The notes under the pieces were generated by a model that saw only the letters and a list, made by a program, of their open reading frames with translations, made no database searches and was not told where the DNA came from. A program made the translations under genes and the position numbers. This document shows, piece by piece, positions 25,001 through 33,494 of a DNA stretch of 44,665 bases. Source of the stretch: an uncultured Bacilli bacterium (lineage in GTDB: Bacteria; Bacillota_I; Bacilli_A; RF39; UBA660); contig CANRPF010000012.1 in the NCBI GenBank assembly GCA_947632375.1, forward strand, positions 1-44,665, written 5' to 3'. Position 1 is the first letter of the stretch; each line of letters starts with the position of its first letter.

Positions 25001-27433
25001 TATAGGTTCTGTTTTATCTATTTCAATAGTTACTTTTGTAGCATTACCTGCAACATCAGTAACAGTTACTGTATATTCACCATCTGTCATTGCAGAATAG
25101 TCATCTACAGTGTTTCCTTCTTTATCTGTTACTACTATAGTAGCCCCTTCTTCAGAAGTAATATCTTCTATATTATTATATAGTGATTTAGGTTCTTCAC
25201 CATTTATTTGTACTTCTGGTGCTTTTGTATCTACTACTATTACATTGTGTTTTAAAGTCCAATGATCAATATCACTAATAGCATTTCCAGCTTTATCTTT
25301 AATATTTTTTACTTTAATAGTATAAGTACCATCTGCAAATTTATCTTCACCTGTAAGAGTATAAACTATAGAACAAGCATATAAACCATCTTCATCAGTA
25401 TCACAAGTAACTTCTTCAAAAGTAAATACTTCTTTTTCTGTTGCTCTATCTACTAATACGAAAGTTGGGATTTCTGCTAATTCTTCATCGAATTTAATAG
25501 TAGAACGAATTCTTTGTTTTACTGTTACATAGCTAGTATCTCCAACAACTTTTCCACTTGTTCCAATACCGAAAGCTTTAATCTTTGGATCTTTTGCATC
25601 AACTGTAATAGTTTTTGTTTCTGTATTTCCAAATCTATCAGTAGCAGTAATAATATAAGTTCCATCAGTTAATTTAATTTCATCTGAAACTACCTTATTA
25701 GCAGTATAATTATTTTTAAATTCAAATGTAGTAACTTCTTCGCCTTTTTTAACTTCTACCTTCTTTAAGCTTCCATCACTTACTTGTAATGTAACGCCTT
25801 CTTTAGGATAAAGTTCTTTTAATTCTGCATTAGTTGCATCATAAATTTCTGGTTTTTTATTATCATGATATAAACTTAAATAATATACCATTCTACCATT
25901 ACTATCTTTATAATAAGCTTTGTTACCAGCTTTATCAACAGCAACTACATCATATTTAACATTATCTGCTTCTCCTTCTGGTAAAGTAAATTCAACCTTT
26001 TTTACACCATCAGTAGCAGTAATTGTTTTTGTTTCTTTAGTAAATGCATTTGTAACTGTCATATAATCTAAGTTATCGTCTTCTGCTATAATAGTAAATT
26101 CATCTATTATATATCCATTTCCAAAATTTAATTTTGGTGAATCAATATCATATATAACAGGTACTTCATTATATTCTGTTCCGTCTGAAGTTATTTCTTC
26201 TTCGTCTTCTTTAGGTTCATTTCCTAATAAATCTTCAATTCCAGATACTGTAACATTAATTTTATCTCCAGAACTTAAATTCATATCTTCTGTTATTTCA
26301 ATTTGTTTATAAGTATATCTATATCCTGTCTTTATTGTTTCGATTGTTGGTGTTACATCAATAATCTTGTTACCAATTTTTACAACAGGTGCATTCTTTA
26401 TTTCTTCATCAACTTGTACAGTTATCATTAACTTATCTTCTGCATTTGCATAAGGAACATCTTTTCCATGAACTTGTACTTTTATTCTTGTTACACTAGC
26501 AGGTTTTGTATCAATTACAATAGTAAATGTTACTTTATTAAATGCAGCATCAGTAACTGTAATTTCATAAGTTCCAACTTCTTCTGGTAACTTATATTCT
26601 TTAGCTTTTACTGTTGTTACACTGCCTTCTTCATCGCCAATTGTAACAATTTCAATAGTTACATCATTATCATCTGTAACTTTTAATGTTCCGCCTTTAG
26701 TTGTTAATGTTGCTCCTTCTTCTAAAGTATCACCGTCATCTACTTTAACTTCTGGTGCAACTTCATCATTTAATAATGGACTAACTTTATCTAATTCAGT
26801 TTGTAAACTTGATTTTAACTTTTCGTCAGTCAATTTACTTACTCTATCAGTAATATTATTTGTTGATTCATTAGTACGAGCGTTGTCCATATCTTCGACA
26901 CTTTGACTTGTTTCTACTTGATCTACTAGTGCTTTAACTAATGCTTGTAAATCTATACCTTCTTTTACGTTTGCTAATCTTTTTTGTAAATTTTCTTTAT
27001 CTTGTGTTGATGGTAATTTATCTACAGCTTCTTTTGCACTATCATAATCTCCATTTTTATATGATTCTTCTGCTTTTTTAACTAAAGCTTCAGCATCAGC
27101 TAGAGAATTATCTGATACAGGACTATCTGATGCAGGATCAAATATTTCTGGTTGTGAAGAAGATCCAGGATCTACTTCTGCATCATTATTAGTAGCAGTA
27201 TCATTATTTACATTTCCACTAGTTGTATTTCCATGTGTTGAATTTGATCCGTCATTATCATTATCATCTGATTCAACACGCTTTGTAGTTGTTGTAGTTT
27301 TTGTGGAATTACCACTGTTATTTTCTCCTCTTTTTTCAGAATAATCTTCACGTTGACTTGCAAAAGTGAATATCATCAATCCGATAAAGATAAATAGGAT
27401 AATAGCAATAAAATATTTTTTCTTGTTATCCAT
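22070..27433 (-). CDS. Giant membrane-anchored Ig-repeat surface protein
   Basis: 1787 residues. An N-terminal TM helix (about 7-26) without a clear cleavage site suggests a type II anchor. Then a Ser/Thr/Asn/Asp-rich linker (27-112), a helical region (113-222), and about ten Ig-like beta domains (about 223-1380), most closing with DKAGN or DRxGN motifs. From about 1384 a parallel beta-helix-like stretch begins at GDTVDISGATITEDVTIKAN and runs to about 1530. A further beta domain (FAGWEVYEDTYAG) and a Ser/Thr/Glu-rich tail follow. No LPXTG signal or C-terminal TM helix. The Ig domains follow a supra-repeat order. GGGAGGT precedes the ATG; own promoter and terminator. Probably an adhesin or wall-spanning stalk (inference). 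Confidence 0.9.
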   Translation of the reverse strand: MDNKKKYFIAIILFIFIGLMIFTFASQREDYSEKRGENNSGNSTKTTTTTKRVESDDNDNDGSNSTHGNTTSGNVNNDTATNNDAEVDPGSSSQPEIFDPASDSPVSDNSLADAEALVKKAEESYKNGDYDSAKEAVDKLPSTQDKENLQKRLANVKEGIDLQALVKALVDQVETSQSVEDMDNARTNESTNNITDRVSKLTDEKLKSSLQTELDKVSPLLNDEVAPEVKVDDGDTLEEGATLTTKGGTLKVTDDNDVTIEIVTIGDEEGSVTTVKAKEYKLPEEVGTYEITVTDAAFNKVTFTIVIDTKPASVTRIKVQVHGKDVPYANAEDKLMITVQVDEEIKNAPVVKIGNKIIDVTPTIETIKTGYRYTYKQIEITEDMNLSSGDKINVTVSGIEDLLGNEPKEDEEEITSDGTEYNEVPVIYDIDSPKLNFGNGYIIDEFTIIAEDDNLDYMTVTNAFTKETKTITATDGVKKVEFTLPEGEADNVKYDVVAVDKAGNKAYYKDSNGRMVYYLSLYHDNKKPEIYDATNAELKELYPKEGVTLQVSDGSLKKVEVKKGEEVTTFEFKNNYTANKVVSDEIKLTDGTYIITATDRFGNTETKTITVDAKDPKIKAFGIGTSGKVVGDTSYVTVKQRIRSTIKFDEELAEIPTFVLVDRATEKEVFTFEEVTCDTDEDGLYACSIVYTLTGEDKFADGTYTIKVKNIKDKAGNAISDIDHWTLKHNVIVVDTKAPEVQINGEEPKSLYNNIEDITSEEGATIVVTDKEGNTVDDYSAMTDGEYTVTVTDVAGNATKVTIEIDKTEPIITWSNGTNVGNGNIVNSQDESNSNYATSINVADKNNSHMTIYNSITKKTTTVEAKEDGTLTFDLASIEGIENSDNLKLYITAYDKAGNVKTRDGEAKGSAIEVYIDNKKPVIAAKGSLLNSDEAVVNGETYRGPVFVKITDGSLTKITATKNDVELGTEDVNPNYDPNKVMESNLTYEDEGTYKIVVVDRVGNVSTLEFTIDATPVKMTASTIWANVKEIVKDGKTYYYANEEKNILPYIVVDEELGENPVFTLKDSEGTELVIPDKYVTKTEENGTYKYGASYPVSEATTLKDGEISVKITNIKDKLGVEGVISSGEKLDYVDYGKLTNNNRIVVIDRDKPDISENSLRIVSSGNDKKDKIDGKTVYYANNRIRIYANFNEEIRNNPKFTISDNNNHEISGELKYNDNAGRYEADIYLNKEETKLEDGLVNLSVYGYEDSAGNEGEELTNADIKSSEGGVVVERTAPSLSIMIDGKETVLTPDNDKASIYIDKTAVGKAVEEHVPGTSIGVANKIVGDSSYTDRHQVNIFNRAQSYTKTITVYDELDNEHTYTIYVYPKTAESNKTEALKMVQPGDTVDISGATITEDVTIKANDVTIIGDAEEKIQGKLTIEGNNVTLKNVNATTDGIIALNITGDNATIENGEYKVSTNSYQGVGAIQIHDANEVHIHGVETTGGIQIWNFKGTTKESLDISGNTIKYTEPNAVIAGIVVGKDENLAVSYTARGLYEANNFEGISNSTDIDDRGKTNYFVTIQTADLVKDLDTVKVGVDGQPVYSDENASSQSKSEVASAYSVNYTSQAFPYMKEVSTEGSLIRKESANTITVSSQDDRYFNEYIKEKNFDKVSVIWWSKYSCDMTQCEGFTNRETNTKVESIFEGRRGDVDITMEAPAAREGFEFAGWEVYEDTYAGVAIQSVKALYKEVEATPASETETIPEADEVTSSEVSEIATSEIVEPVSNTLSIEMNKILARLSRF

Positions 27434-27490
27434 AACTAACCTCCCTTATAAATTTATGCTATATTCAAGTATATATAACGGCATAATACA

Positions 27491-27502
27491 CTTGAATTCA
27501 AG
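27491..27502. promoter_or_regulatory. Perfect palindrome at the transcription start of the giant gene
   Basis: CTTGAATTCAAG, 12 bases, extended by one flanking pair to 14. It begins 3 bases after the -10 box, over the expected start of transcription. A further half-site ACTTGAAT (minus strand) occurs about 30 bases downstream. Probable binding site of a dimeric repressor; no regulator is identified. Confidence 0.55.
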
Positions 27503-27505
27503 TTT

Positions 27506-27534
27506 ATTATACACACTTTATAGTATTTTGTCTA
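27506..27534 (-). promoter_or_regulatory. Promoter of the giant Ig-repeat gene
   Basis: Minus strand -35 TAGACA (27534-27529), 17-base spacer ending GTG, -10 TATAAT (27511-27506). The 5' leader would be about 65 bases. Confidence 0.8.
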
Positions 27535-27582
27535 CAAAAATTTAATATTTGTTTTACAATATTTTTTTTCTGTTTTTTCCAT

Positions 27583-27607
27583 AAAAAAAGCATCTTTGTT
27601 TAATGCT
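27583..27607 (-). terminator. Terminator after lepB
   Basis: Minus strand 5-bp stem AGCAT/ATGCT (27607-27603 with 27593-27589) with a 9-base loop, followed by seven T. The stem is short, but position and T-run support it. Confidence 0.6.
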
Positions 27608-28143
27608 CATTTTAATACTTTAAATTCATTTAATGGCCAAATTTGTATACGTACTTTTCCAATAACATCTTTTTTAGGAATTAAACCAACTTCTGGGTCT
27701 CTACTATCTTGAGAAATACTTCTATTATCTCCTAGAACTAAGTACATATCTTCTGGTATTTTTTGATAACCTAAAACACTTAAATCAAAATCTTCTGTAA
27801 TAACACTTTCATCTAAATAGTTTTCTTTAAAACTTTCTCCATTTATATATAATGTATTATCTTTGTAGCTAATAACTTCATTAGGAAGTCCTATTACTCT
27901 TTTAATTAAAAATTTAGTATCTTTATTATTAAGAGCAATAACATCTCCTCTTTTAATATCTTTAAATCTATAAGTTAACTTATCTAATATAACAACATCT
28001 TTATCAGTAAATGTAGGATCCATAGAAGAACCAATTACTTGTTGTAATCCAACTACATATAAAGCTAATACTAATACTATAATTATAAATATAACATACT
28101 TTAGTAAATCTTTAATAGCTTCTTTAAAGCTTAACCAATCCAT
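27607..28143 (-). CDS. lepB: Signal peptidase I
   Basis: Cleaves signal peptides of exported proteins outside the membrane. 178 residues with one N-terminal TM helix (about 14-32), the single-anchor Gram-positive (SipS) form. Catalytic Ser40 lies in GSSMDPT and catalytic Lys81 in FLIKRVIG. The C-terminal box GDNRSISQDSRD is complete. AGGTGA precedes the ATG; a TGATAAAAT box just upstream may be a promoter. It follows ftsI, and the neighbouring adhesin gene encodes an exported protein. Confidence 0.95.
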   Translation of the reverse strand: MDWLSFKEAIKDLLKYVIFIIIVLVLALYVVGLQQVIGSSMDPTFTDKDVVILDKLTYRFKDIKRGDVIALNNKDTKFLIKRVIGLPNEVISYKDNTLYINGESFKENYLDESVITEDFDLSVLGYQKIPEDMYLVLGDNRSISQDSRDPEVGLIPKKDVIGKVRIQIWPLNEFKVLK

Positions 28144-28215
28144 ATTGTATCACCTAATATATTTTATCATATGATTTTTAAAGTTTAAAAAATTTTTATA
28201 AAACTTGTCACATAT

Positions 28216-30123
28216 TTACTCTAGCATTAATTTTATAGTACTATTTTCTTTTACATATTGATTAGGATTAGGTTCTTGATAAATAACATTATCTCCATCT
28301 CCCGAATACTCTAATTTAAATCCTTTTAATTCTTTTTTAGCCTCACTTAAACTCATACCAACAACATTAGGTAATAATACATATTTAGTATCTAACCAAG
28401 TATACTCTTTTCTAACCATTCCACTATTATCTTGTTTTAAACCTTTTAAATCAATTATACTTTTCATAATATTTTTTACTACAGGAGCAGATACAGTACC
28501 ACCATATTGTGTAATTCCTTTAGGATTATCTATTGCAACATATACTAAATATAAAGGATTATCAGCAGGAATAAATCCCATAAAAGAAACAATATAATTT
28601 CCTTGCATATAAATACCATTATCAACCTTCTGAGCAGTACCTGTTTTTCCACCTACTCTATAATTTTCGATATAAGCATTCTTACCCGTTCCATTTGCAA
28701 CAACACTCTCTAAAGCATATCTTACCATACTACTAGTTTCTTCACTAATAACTTGTCTAACAGTATTTTTCTTATTCTCAAGTATAATCTGATTAGTTTC
28801 AGGTTCACTTAAATATTTAACTATATAAGGTTTATTTAAATAACCACCATTAATTGCAGCACTAACACCTGCTATTTGTTGAATAGGAGTTACACTAATT
28901 CCTTGACCAAAAGACATAGTCGCCTGTTCAAGTGGTCCGATATTATCATATTTAAATAATATTCCACTACTTTCACCATTTAAATCAATTCCTGTTTTTT
29001 CTCCAAATCCAAAATTTCTTATATAATTATAAAGTTTTTCTTTACCTAACTTTTGCCCCATTACAACAAATCCTGGATTACAAGAATTTTCAACCACTTC
29101 TAAAAAAGTTTCCGCACCATGTCCTCCTGATTTCCAACACTTTATTCTTGCACTATTTACCATAATAGAACCACCATCATAATAATGATCATCAAATAAA
29201 TTAATAGTCCTTTCTTCTAAAGATGCTGCTAAAGTAATTATCTTAAAAGTTGAACCTGGTTCATAAGTTGCCCATATTGGTAAATTTCTATTTATTGTAT
29301 TAATATCATATTCTTTATAATTATTAGAATTAAAATTAGGTCTACTTGACATTGCAATAATTTCTCCACTATTAGGATCTGCTACAACTGCTAATGCTTG
29401 TTCAGGATTATATTTTGCAACTACATTATCTAATTCTCTTTCTACAGCAAGTTCTATATCTAAATCTATTGTTAAATTAACATTAATACCATTCTGAGGT
29501 TCAACATAAACCTCAGACATATCTAATCTATTTCCTTTTCCATCACTATAATATTTTATTGCACCATCTTTACCTGTTAAATATTTATCATACTCTAATT
29601 CTATACCTGATAAACCTTGATTATCTATACCAACATATCCTAATACATGACTAAGTACATTATTATAAGGATAATATCTTTTACTTTCTTTAACAAGATA
29701 AACACCATCATAACCTAATTTATCTATTTCATCTGCAACTTCATAAGATAATTGCCTACCTTCAGGATGCACTCTTTCAATACTAGTTTTTTTACTTACA
29801 TGCTTATATATTTCATCATAATCAACATTTAATATATCTGCTAAAGATTTGCTAACCAACTCTTTATCTTTTATTTGATTAGGTATTAAAACCAAACTAA
29901 CTGTAGTAATATTATCAGCAAGTACTTTACCATTTCTATCTAATATTAATCCTCTATCAGCAGTAATAGGTAAATTTCTACTCCATAAACTATCTGCTAA
30001 ACTATTTAACTTTTCATAATCAATAACTTGTATATAAAATACTTTTATAATTATTAAAGCAAATAAAACAACAACTAATCCAAATACAAAATATATTCTA
30101 TTGTGTATATTATCAACAAACAT
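28216..30123 (-). CDS. ftsI: Class B penicillin-binding protein with PASTA domain (FtsI/SpoVD type)
   Basis: Septal peptidoglycan transpeptidase that works with FtsW. 635 residues: N-terminal TM helix (about 10-32), dimerisation domain with RGLILDRNGKVLA, transpeptidase domain (about 240-560) with catalytic Ser in EPGSTFK (near 290), SCN (near 344) and KTGT (near 494), and one C-terminal PASTA domain (about 575-635). The single PASTA domain is as in SpoVD or some PBP2B; no sporulation gene is seen here, so a division role is more likely. AGGTGA precedes the ATG. Same strand and close spacing with the upstream sortase gene. Confidence 0.94.
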   Translation of the reverse strand: MFVDNIHNRIYFVFGLVVVLFALIIIKVFYIQVIDYEKLNSLADSLWSRNLPITADRGLILDRNGKVLADNITTVSLVLIPNQIKDKELVSKSLADILNVDYDEIYKHVSKKTSIERVHPEGRQLSYEVADEIDKLGYDGVYLVKESKRYYPYNNVLSHVLGYVGIDNQGLSGIELEYDKYLTGKDGAIKYYSDGKGNRLDMSEVYVEPQNGINVNLTIDLDIELAVERELDNVVAKYNPEQALAVVADPNSGEIIAMSSRPNFNSNNYKEYDINTINRNLPIWATYEPGSTFKIITLAASLEERTINLFDDHYYDGGSIMVNSARIKCWKSGGHGAETFLEVVENSCNPGFVVMGQKLGKEKLYNYIRNFGFGEKTGIDLNGESSGILFKYDNIGPLEQATMSFGQGISVTPIQQIAGVSAAINGGYLNKPYIVKYLSEPETNQIILENKKNTVRQVISEETSSMVRYALESVVANGTGKNAYIENYRVGGKTGTAQKVDNGIYMQGNYIVSFMGFIPADNPLYLVYVAIDNPKGITQYGGTVSAPVVKNIMKSIIDLKGLKQDNSGMVRKEYTWLDTKYVLLPNVVGMSLSEAKKELKGFKLEYSGDGDNVIYQEPNPNQYVKENSTIKLMLE

Positions 30124-30161
30124 TAAATCACCTATTTAATAATATTAAATAGATAAAAATA

Positions 30162-30671
30162 TTATAATTGTTTTCCTAAATAAATTACTTGATTATCATT
30201 TTTCTTACTACAAGTTATTAAATATATACTAGAAAAATTATTATATTTAACATTCATAAATCCATTACTTTCTATTTCATAAATATTTATAATTTTATAT
30301 TTATACCATTTATTATTATAATATACTTTAACAATATCATCTAAAGATAATAAATCTAATTTATTAAAATACGATATAACAGAATTACCACTATGAGATG
30401 CTACAATAAAATTACCATTATCTATATCAGGCATATCAGATCCATTTACTAATTCTATACCATAATCAACTGAATTATATTTATTTAAATATATTATTTT
30501 CTTTAAATTAATCTTAGGTATATCTAATACTATATTACTAATTTCATTATAATGATTATCTTTATTAAAAAACATCTCTACTTTATATTCTTCAATTTTT
30601 CTAAATATATTATTTCTAAATATCAAAATTAATAAAAGTATAATTAAAACAAACTTACTTAATCTTAACAT
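30162..30671 (-). CDS. Small sortase, partner of the thioester adhesin
   Basis: 169 residues: N-terminal TM helix (about 4-19) and a minimal sortase beta-barrel. IPKINLKKIIY and the NSVDYGIELV stretch are typical; catalytic His is H93 in VASHSG and catalytic Cys is C154 in YLITCS. The active-site Arg before the last strand is replaced by Gln (Q161 in NDNQVIYLG). The ATG lies inside the 3' end of the adhesin gene (17-base overlap) with no ribosome binding site, so translation is probably coupled to the adhesin. It probably anchors that adhesin through its IPKTK motif. Class uncertain, nearest to A/D types. Confidence 0.88.
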   Translation of the reverse strand: MLRLSKFVLIILLLILIFRNNIFRKIEEYKVEMFFNKDNHYNEISNIVLDIPKINLKKIIYLNKYNSVDYGIELVNGSDMPDIDNGNFIVASHSGNSVISYFNKLDLLSLDDIVKVYYNNKWYKYKIINIYEIESNGFMNVKYNNFSSIYLITCSKKNDNQVIYLGKQL

Positions 30672-33447
30672 ATATTATATTTAATAAAACAATAATAATT
30701 AAACTAATAATAACAATTTCATATTTAGAAATATTTAATTTTGTCTTTGGTATTTTTATTTCATTACTAGTATATATTTTATTATCTTCTATAACTATAT
30801 TAACTAAATTATTATTATCATTTATTTCAAAATAAAACTTATTAGGATTAATATCATAACCATCTGGACTAGATAATTCTTTTAAATAAAAATGTCCTGC
30901 AAATAAATCATTTACTTTAATATAACCATATTCATCTGTTAACCCACTATATACTAAATTATCATCTAATGTATATATACCAATTAAAGCATCTTTTAAA
31001 CCGATATTAGATAATGAATCAATTTTCTTTATAACTACTTGTCCTTTTCTCAAATGATTCATAATATTTATATCAACAGATACTTCTTTAGTATACTTAT
31101 CTTTATACTTTAACTCTATTTCATAAATATTATTATCTATAATATTATCTTTATTTGATTTAACTTCTTTTAATATATATTTTCCTAAAGGTAAAGAACT
31201 TACACTTGCTAAACCAAATGCATCAGTTTCTATAACTTTAACAATATCACCCTTTTTATATATAAGAATTTCATTTTCATATATATCTTCATTTGCAATC
31301 AAATTAAATACTACATTAGATAACTTAATATTATTATAAAAATACTTATTATCTTTAACAGATAAACTCTCTCCCATTTTTTCTATATTAATACGTCCCT
31401 TTACTCTATTATTAACATAATTTATCTCTATAATACGACCTAACTTACTATCATTAATAAAAGATGTATTTTCACCTATTTCAAACTCATAACCTAAATC
31501 ATTAATTAAATATCCTACATCAGTATCAGTTTCAATAATTTTATATTTAGAAGGATATAAAACTTCAGGAGTAATAAACTCTCCTAAATCATTAGTACTA
31601 TATTCACAAACAGATTCATTATTTGGATAATAAAGATTTTGACAAACATATTGTTTATTAATTTCATCATATATTTTAAACTTAAATTTATTTGATTTAA
31701 TTGGATTACCTAATTCATCAACCTTTTTTACAACTAACCTAGAAGTATATGGTTTATTAACTAAAGAAATATAAGTATATTCATTAGATAAAGAATTAAC
31801 TACTAAATCAATATCATCAGATAAATAATAATTCTTGATACCCTTAGTTTGTTTAATAACATAGTCTCCATAAACTAAATTAATAGTTGCTCTACCTGAG
31901 GCATCAATATGTAAAGTATCAACTAAAGAACCATCACTTTTTAAATATACTTTAAACTCTGCTCCAACTTCATTAAAAACTTTATCTTTATATTCATAAG
32001 TTTTATCAATAACTAAATTAGTATTATAAGCTTCATCATATAAAGTAACATCAACATACTTTCCATCATCTTCTTTTGTTATAGAAAAATTTTCAATTTT
32101 AGTATCTAACTTATAACCCTTAGGTGCTACTAACTCTTTTAAATAATAATTTCCAACTAATAAATCTAAATCACTCTTAGCATTACAATTACTATCAATA
32201 TTTAATTCTTTTATTAAATTATCTTTAGAATCATAAATACCATATAAAGCTCCCTTTAAAGAAGATGATCCTAAACTTTTACATGACTTAGTAAATAAAT
32301 CAAATTTATTTAAATTAACACCACCTAAATACATCTTACTATATATAGTTAAATCTTTAGAATTATTATCCATATCAAGATCAAAATAATATTTATTTTT
32401 ATCTTCCTCATAATTTAAACCAGGTTTATCTTGTTCAATATAATAGCTACCTAAATCTAAATCATCAACATTATAATTACATTCACTATCAATAACTAAA
32501 TCTTTAACAAAAGTTCCATCACTTTTATAAAGCTTATATATACTACCCTCTAATTTACCACCCTTTCTAGGTTCACAACTTCTATTATCCATATCATAAT
32601 TATGTAATTTTAAACTTCCACTAACTACACTATAAGATAAATTAATAAATATTCTATCTATATTTCCAGGTACAACTAAATTCTGACCACCAGAATTAAC
32701 ATAAACAACATATGGAGAACTCCATACTTCTTCACCCTTATTTATTCTTATATTTCCACCACTATTATTTTTAGGAATAATTTGAAAAGAATTATCATTT
32801 AATACATAATCACAATTATTACAATAATCTAAATGAAAATTTTTAAATCTACTATCAGTAAAAGTATAAGAACTTCTAATTGGTATAGATACATGAGTAT
32901 AATTAATTGGTGGAACACTTGTATAATCATTTACTAAGTTATTTATTTCATCCATCTTAGATTGTATTTCATCAGGTGTATCAATAACATTAGCGAAAGG
33001 ATGTTCTTTATCATTTTTACTTGTAAAATAATATTCTCTTCCTAAAGTATTCCAAATTAAAGCTTGAGTTGCAACAATCCATTCATCACCTATATGATTT
33101 TTGTAACCAGCTCCAAAAAAAGAAATCATAGAAATCTTATTTAATATATCATTACTTAATCCAGCATACTTAGCCATATCTGATAATGTAAGACTATAAT
33201 ATCCTTTATATGAATCAGCAGCTAAAGAAACTCTAGGTTCGATACAATATGCTGTTGCACCATCACTTTTTCTTTTAAAATGTTCAAAATCACCGTATTT
33301 ACCATCATAATCAACATAATGATATTTTCCTATAAAACTTTTAGTAAATTCATCATTTGTTATTAAAGCGAATATTTTATTTGGTTTTAAAAAAAATATT
33401 GAAAAAAACAAATTAATTATTATAAATAATTTAGTATATTTATTCAT
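30655..33447 (-). CDS. Thioester-domain adhesin with SpaA/CnaB-like repeats
   Basis: 930 residues with signal peptide (about 1-27). The N-terminal domain is a thioester adhesin domain: Cys68 in ATAYCIEPR and Gln128 in VATQALIW are placed to form the internal Cys-Gln thioester that binds host amines covalently in other Gram-positive adhesins. It is followed by about seven SpaA/CnaB-type domains, with repeated patterns such as LKGALYGIYDSKDNLI, GNYYLKELVAPKGY and AHFYLKELSSPDGY-like closings. The C-terminus has IPKTK (899-903) and a TM helix (911-927) with short Lys tail. AGGAGG precedes the ATG. The overlapping downstream gene is its sortase. Confidence 0.93.
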   Translation of the reverse strand: MNKYTKLFIIINLFFSIFFLKPNKIFALITNDEFTKSFIGKYHYVDYDGKYGDFEHFKRKSDGATAYCIEPRVSLAADSYKGYYSLTLSDMAKYAGLSNDILNKISMISFFGAGYKNHIGDEWIVATQALIWNTLGREYYFTSKNDKEHPFANVIDTPDEIQSKMDEINNLVNDYTSVPPINYTHVSIPIRSSYTFTDSRFKNFHLDYCNNCDYVLNDNSFQIIPKNNSGGNIRINKGEEVWSSPYVVYVNSGGQNLVVPGNIDRIFINLSYSVVSGSLKLHNYDMDNRSCEPRKGGKLEGSIYKLYKSDGTFVKDLVIDSECNYNVDDLDLGSYYIEQDKPGLNYEEDKNKYYFDLDMDNNSKDLTIYSKMYLGGVNLNKFDLFTKSCKSLGSSSLKGALYGIYDSKDNLIKELNIDSNCNAKSDLDLLVGNYYLKELVAPKGYKLDTKIENFSITKEDDGKYVDVTLYDEAYNTNLVIDKTYEYKDKVFNEVGAEFKVYLKSDGSLVDTLHIDASGRATINLVYGDYVIKQTKGIKNYYLSDDIDLVVNSLSNEYTYISLVNKPYTSRLVVKKVDELGNPIKSNKFKFKIYDEINKQYVCQNLYYPNNESVCEYSTNDLGEFITPEVLYPSKYKIIETDTDVGYLINDLGYEFEIGENTSFINDSKLGRIIEINYVNNRVKGRINIEKMGESLSVKDNKYFYNNIKLSNVVFNLIANEDIYENEILIYKKGDIVKVIETDAFGLASVSSLPLGKYILKEVKSNKDNIIDNNIYEIELKYKDKYTKEVSVDINIMNHLRKGQVVIKKIDSLSNIGLKDALIGIYTLDDNLVYSGLTDEYGYIKVNDLFAGHFYLKELSSPDGYDINPNKFYFEINDNNNLVNIVIEDNKIYTSNEIKIPKTKLNISKYEIVIISLIIIVLLNIIYVKIK

Positions 33448-33494
33448 ACTTTCCTCCTATACTAAATATCTACAATATTAATTTGTTTTTCCTT

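Noticed and set aside
28216-30123. Sporulation-specific SpoVD
   Set aside because: One C-terminal PASTA domain fits SpoVD, but no other sporulation gene is seen in the window; a division PBP is the safer call.
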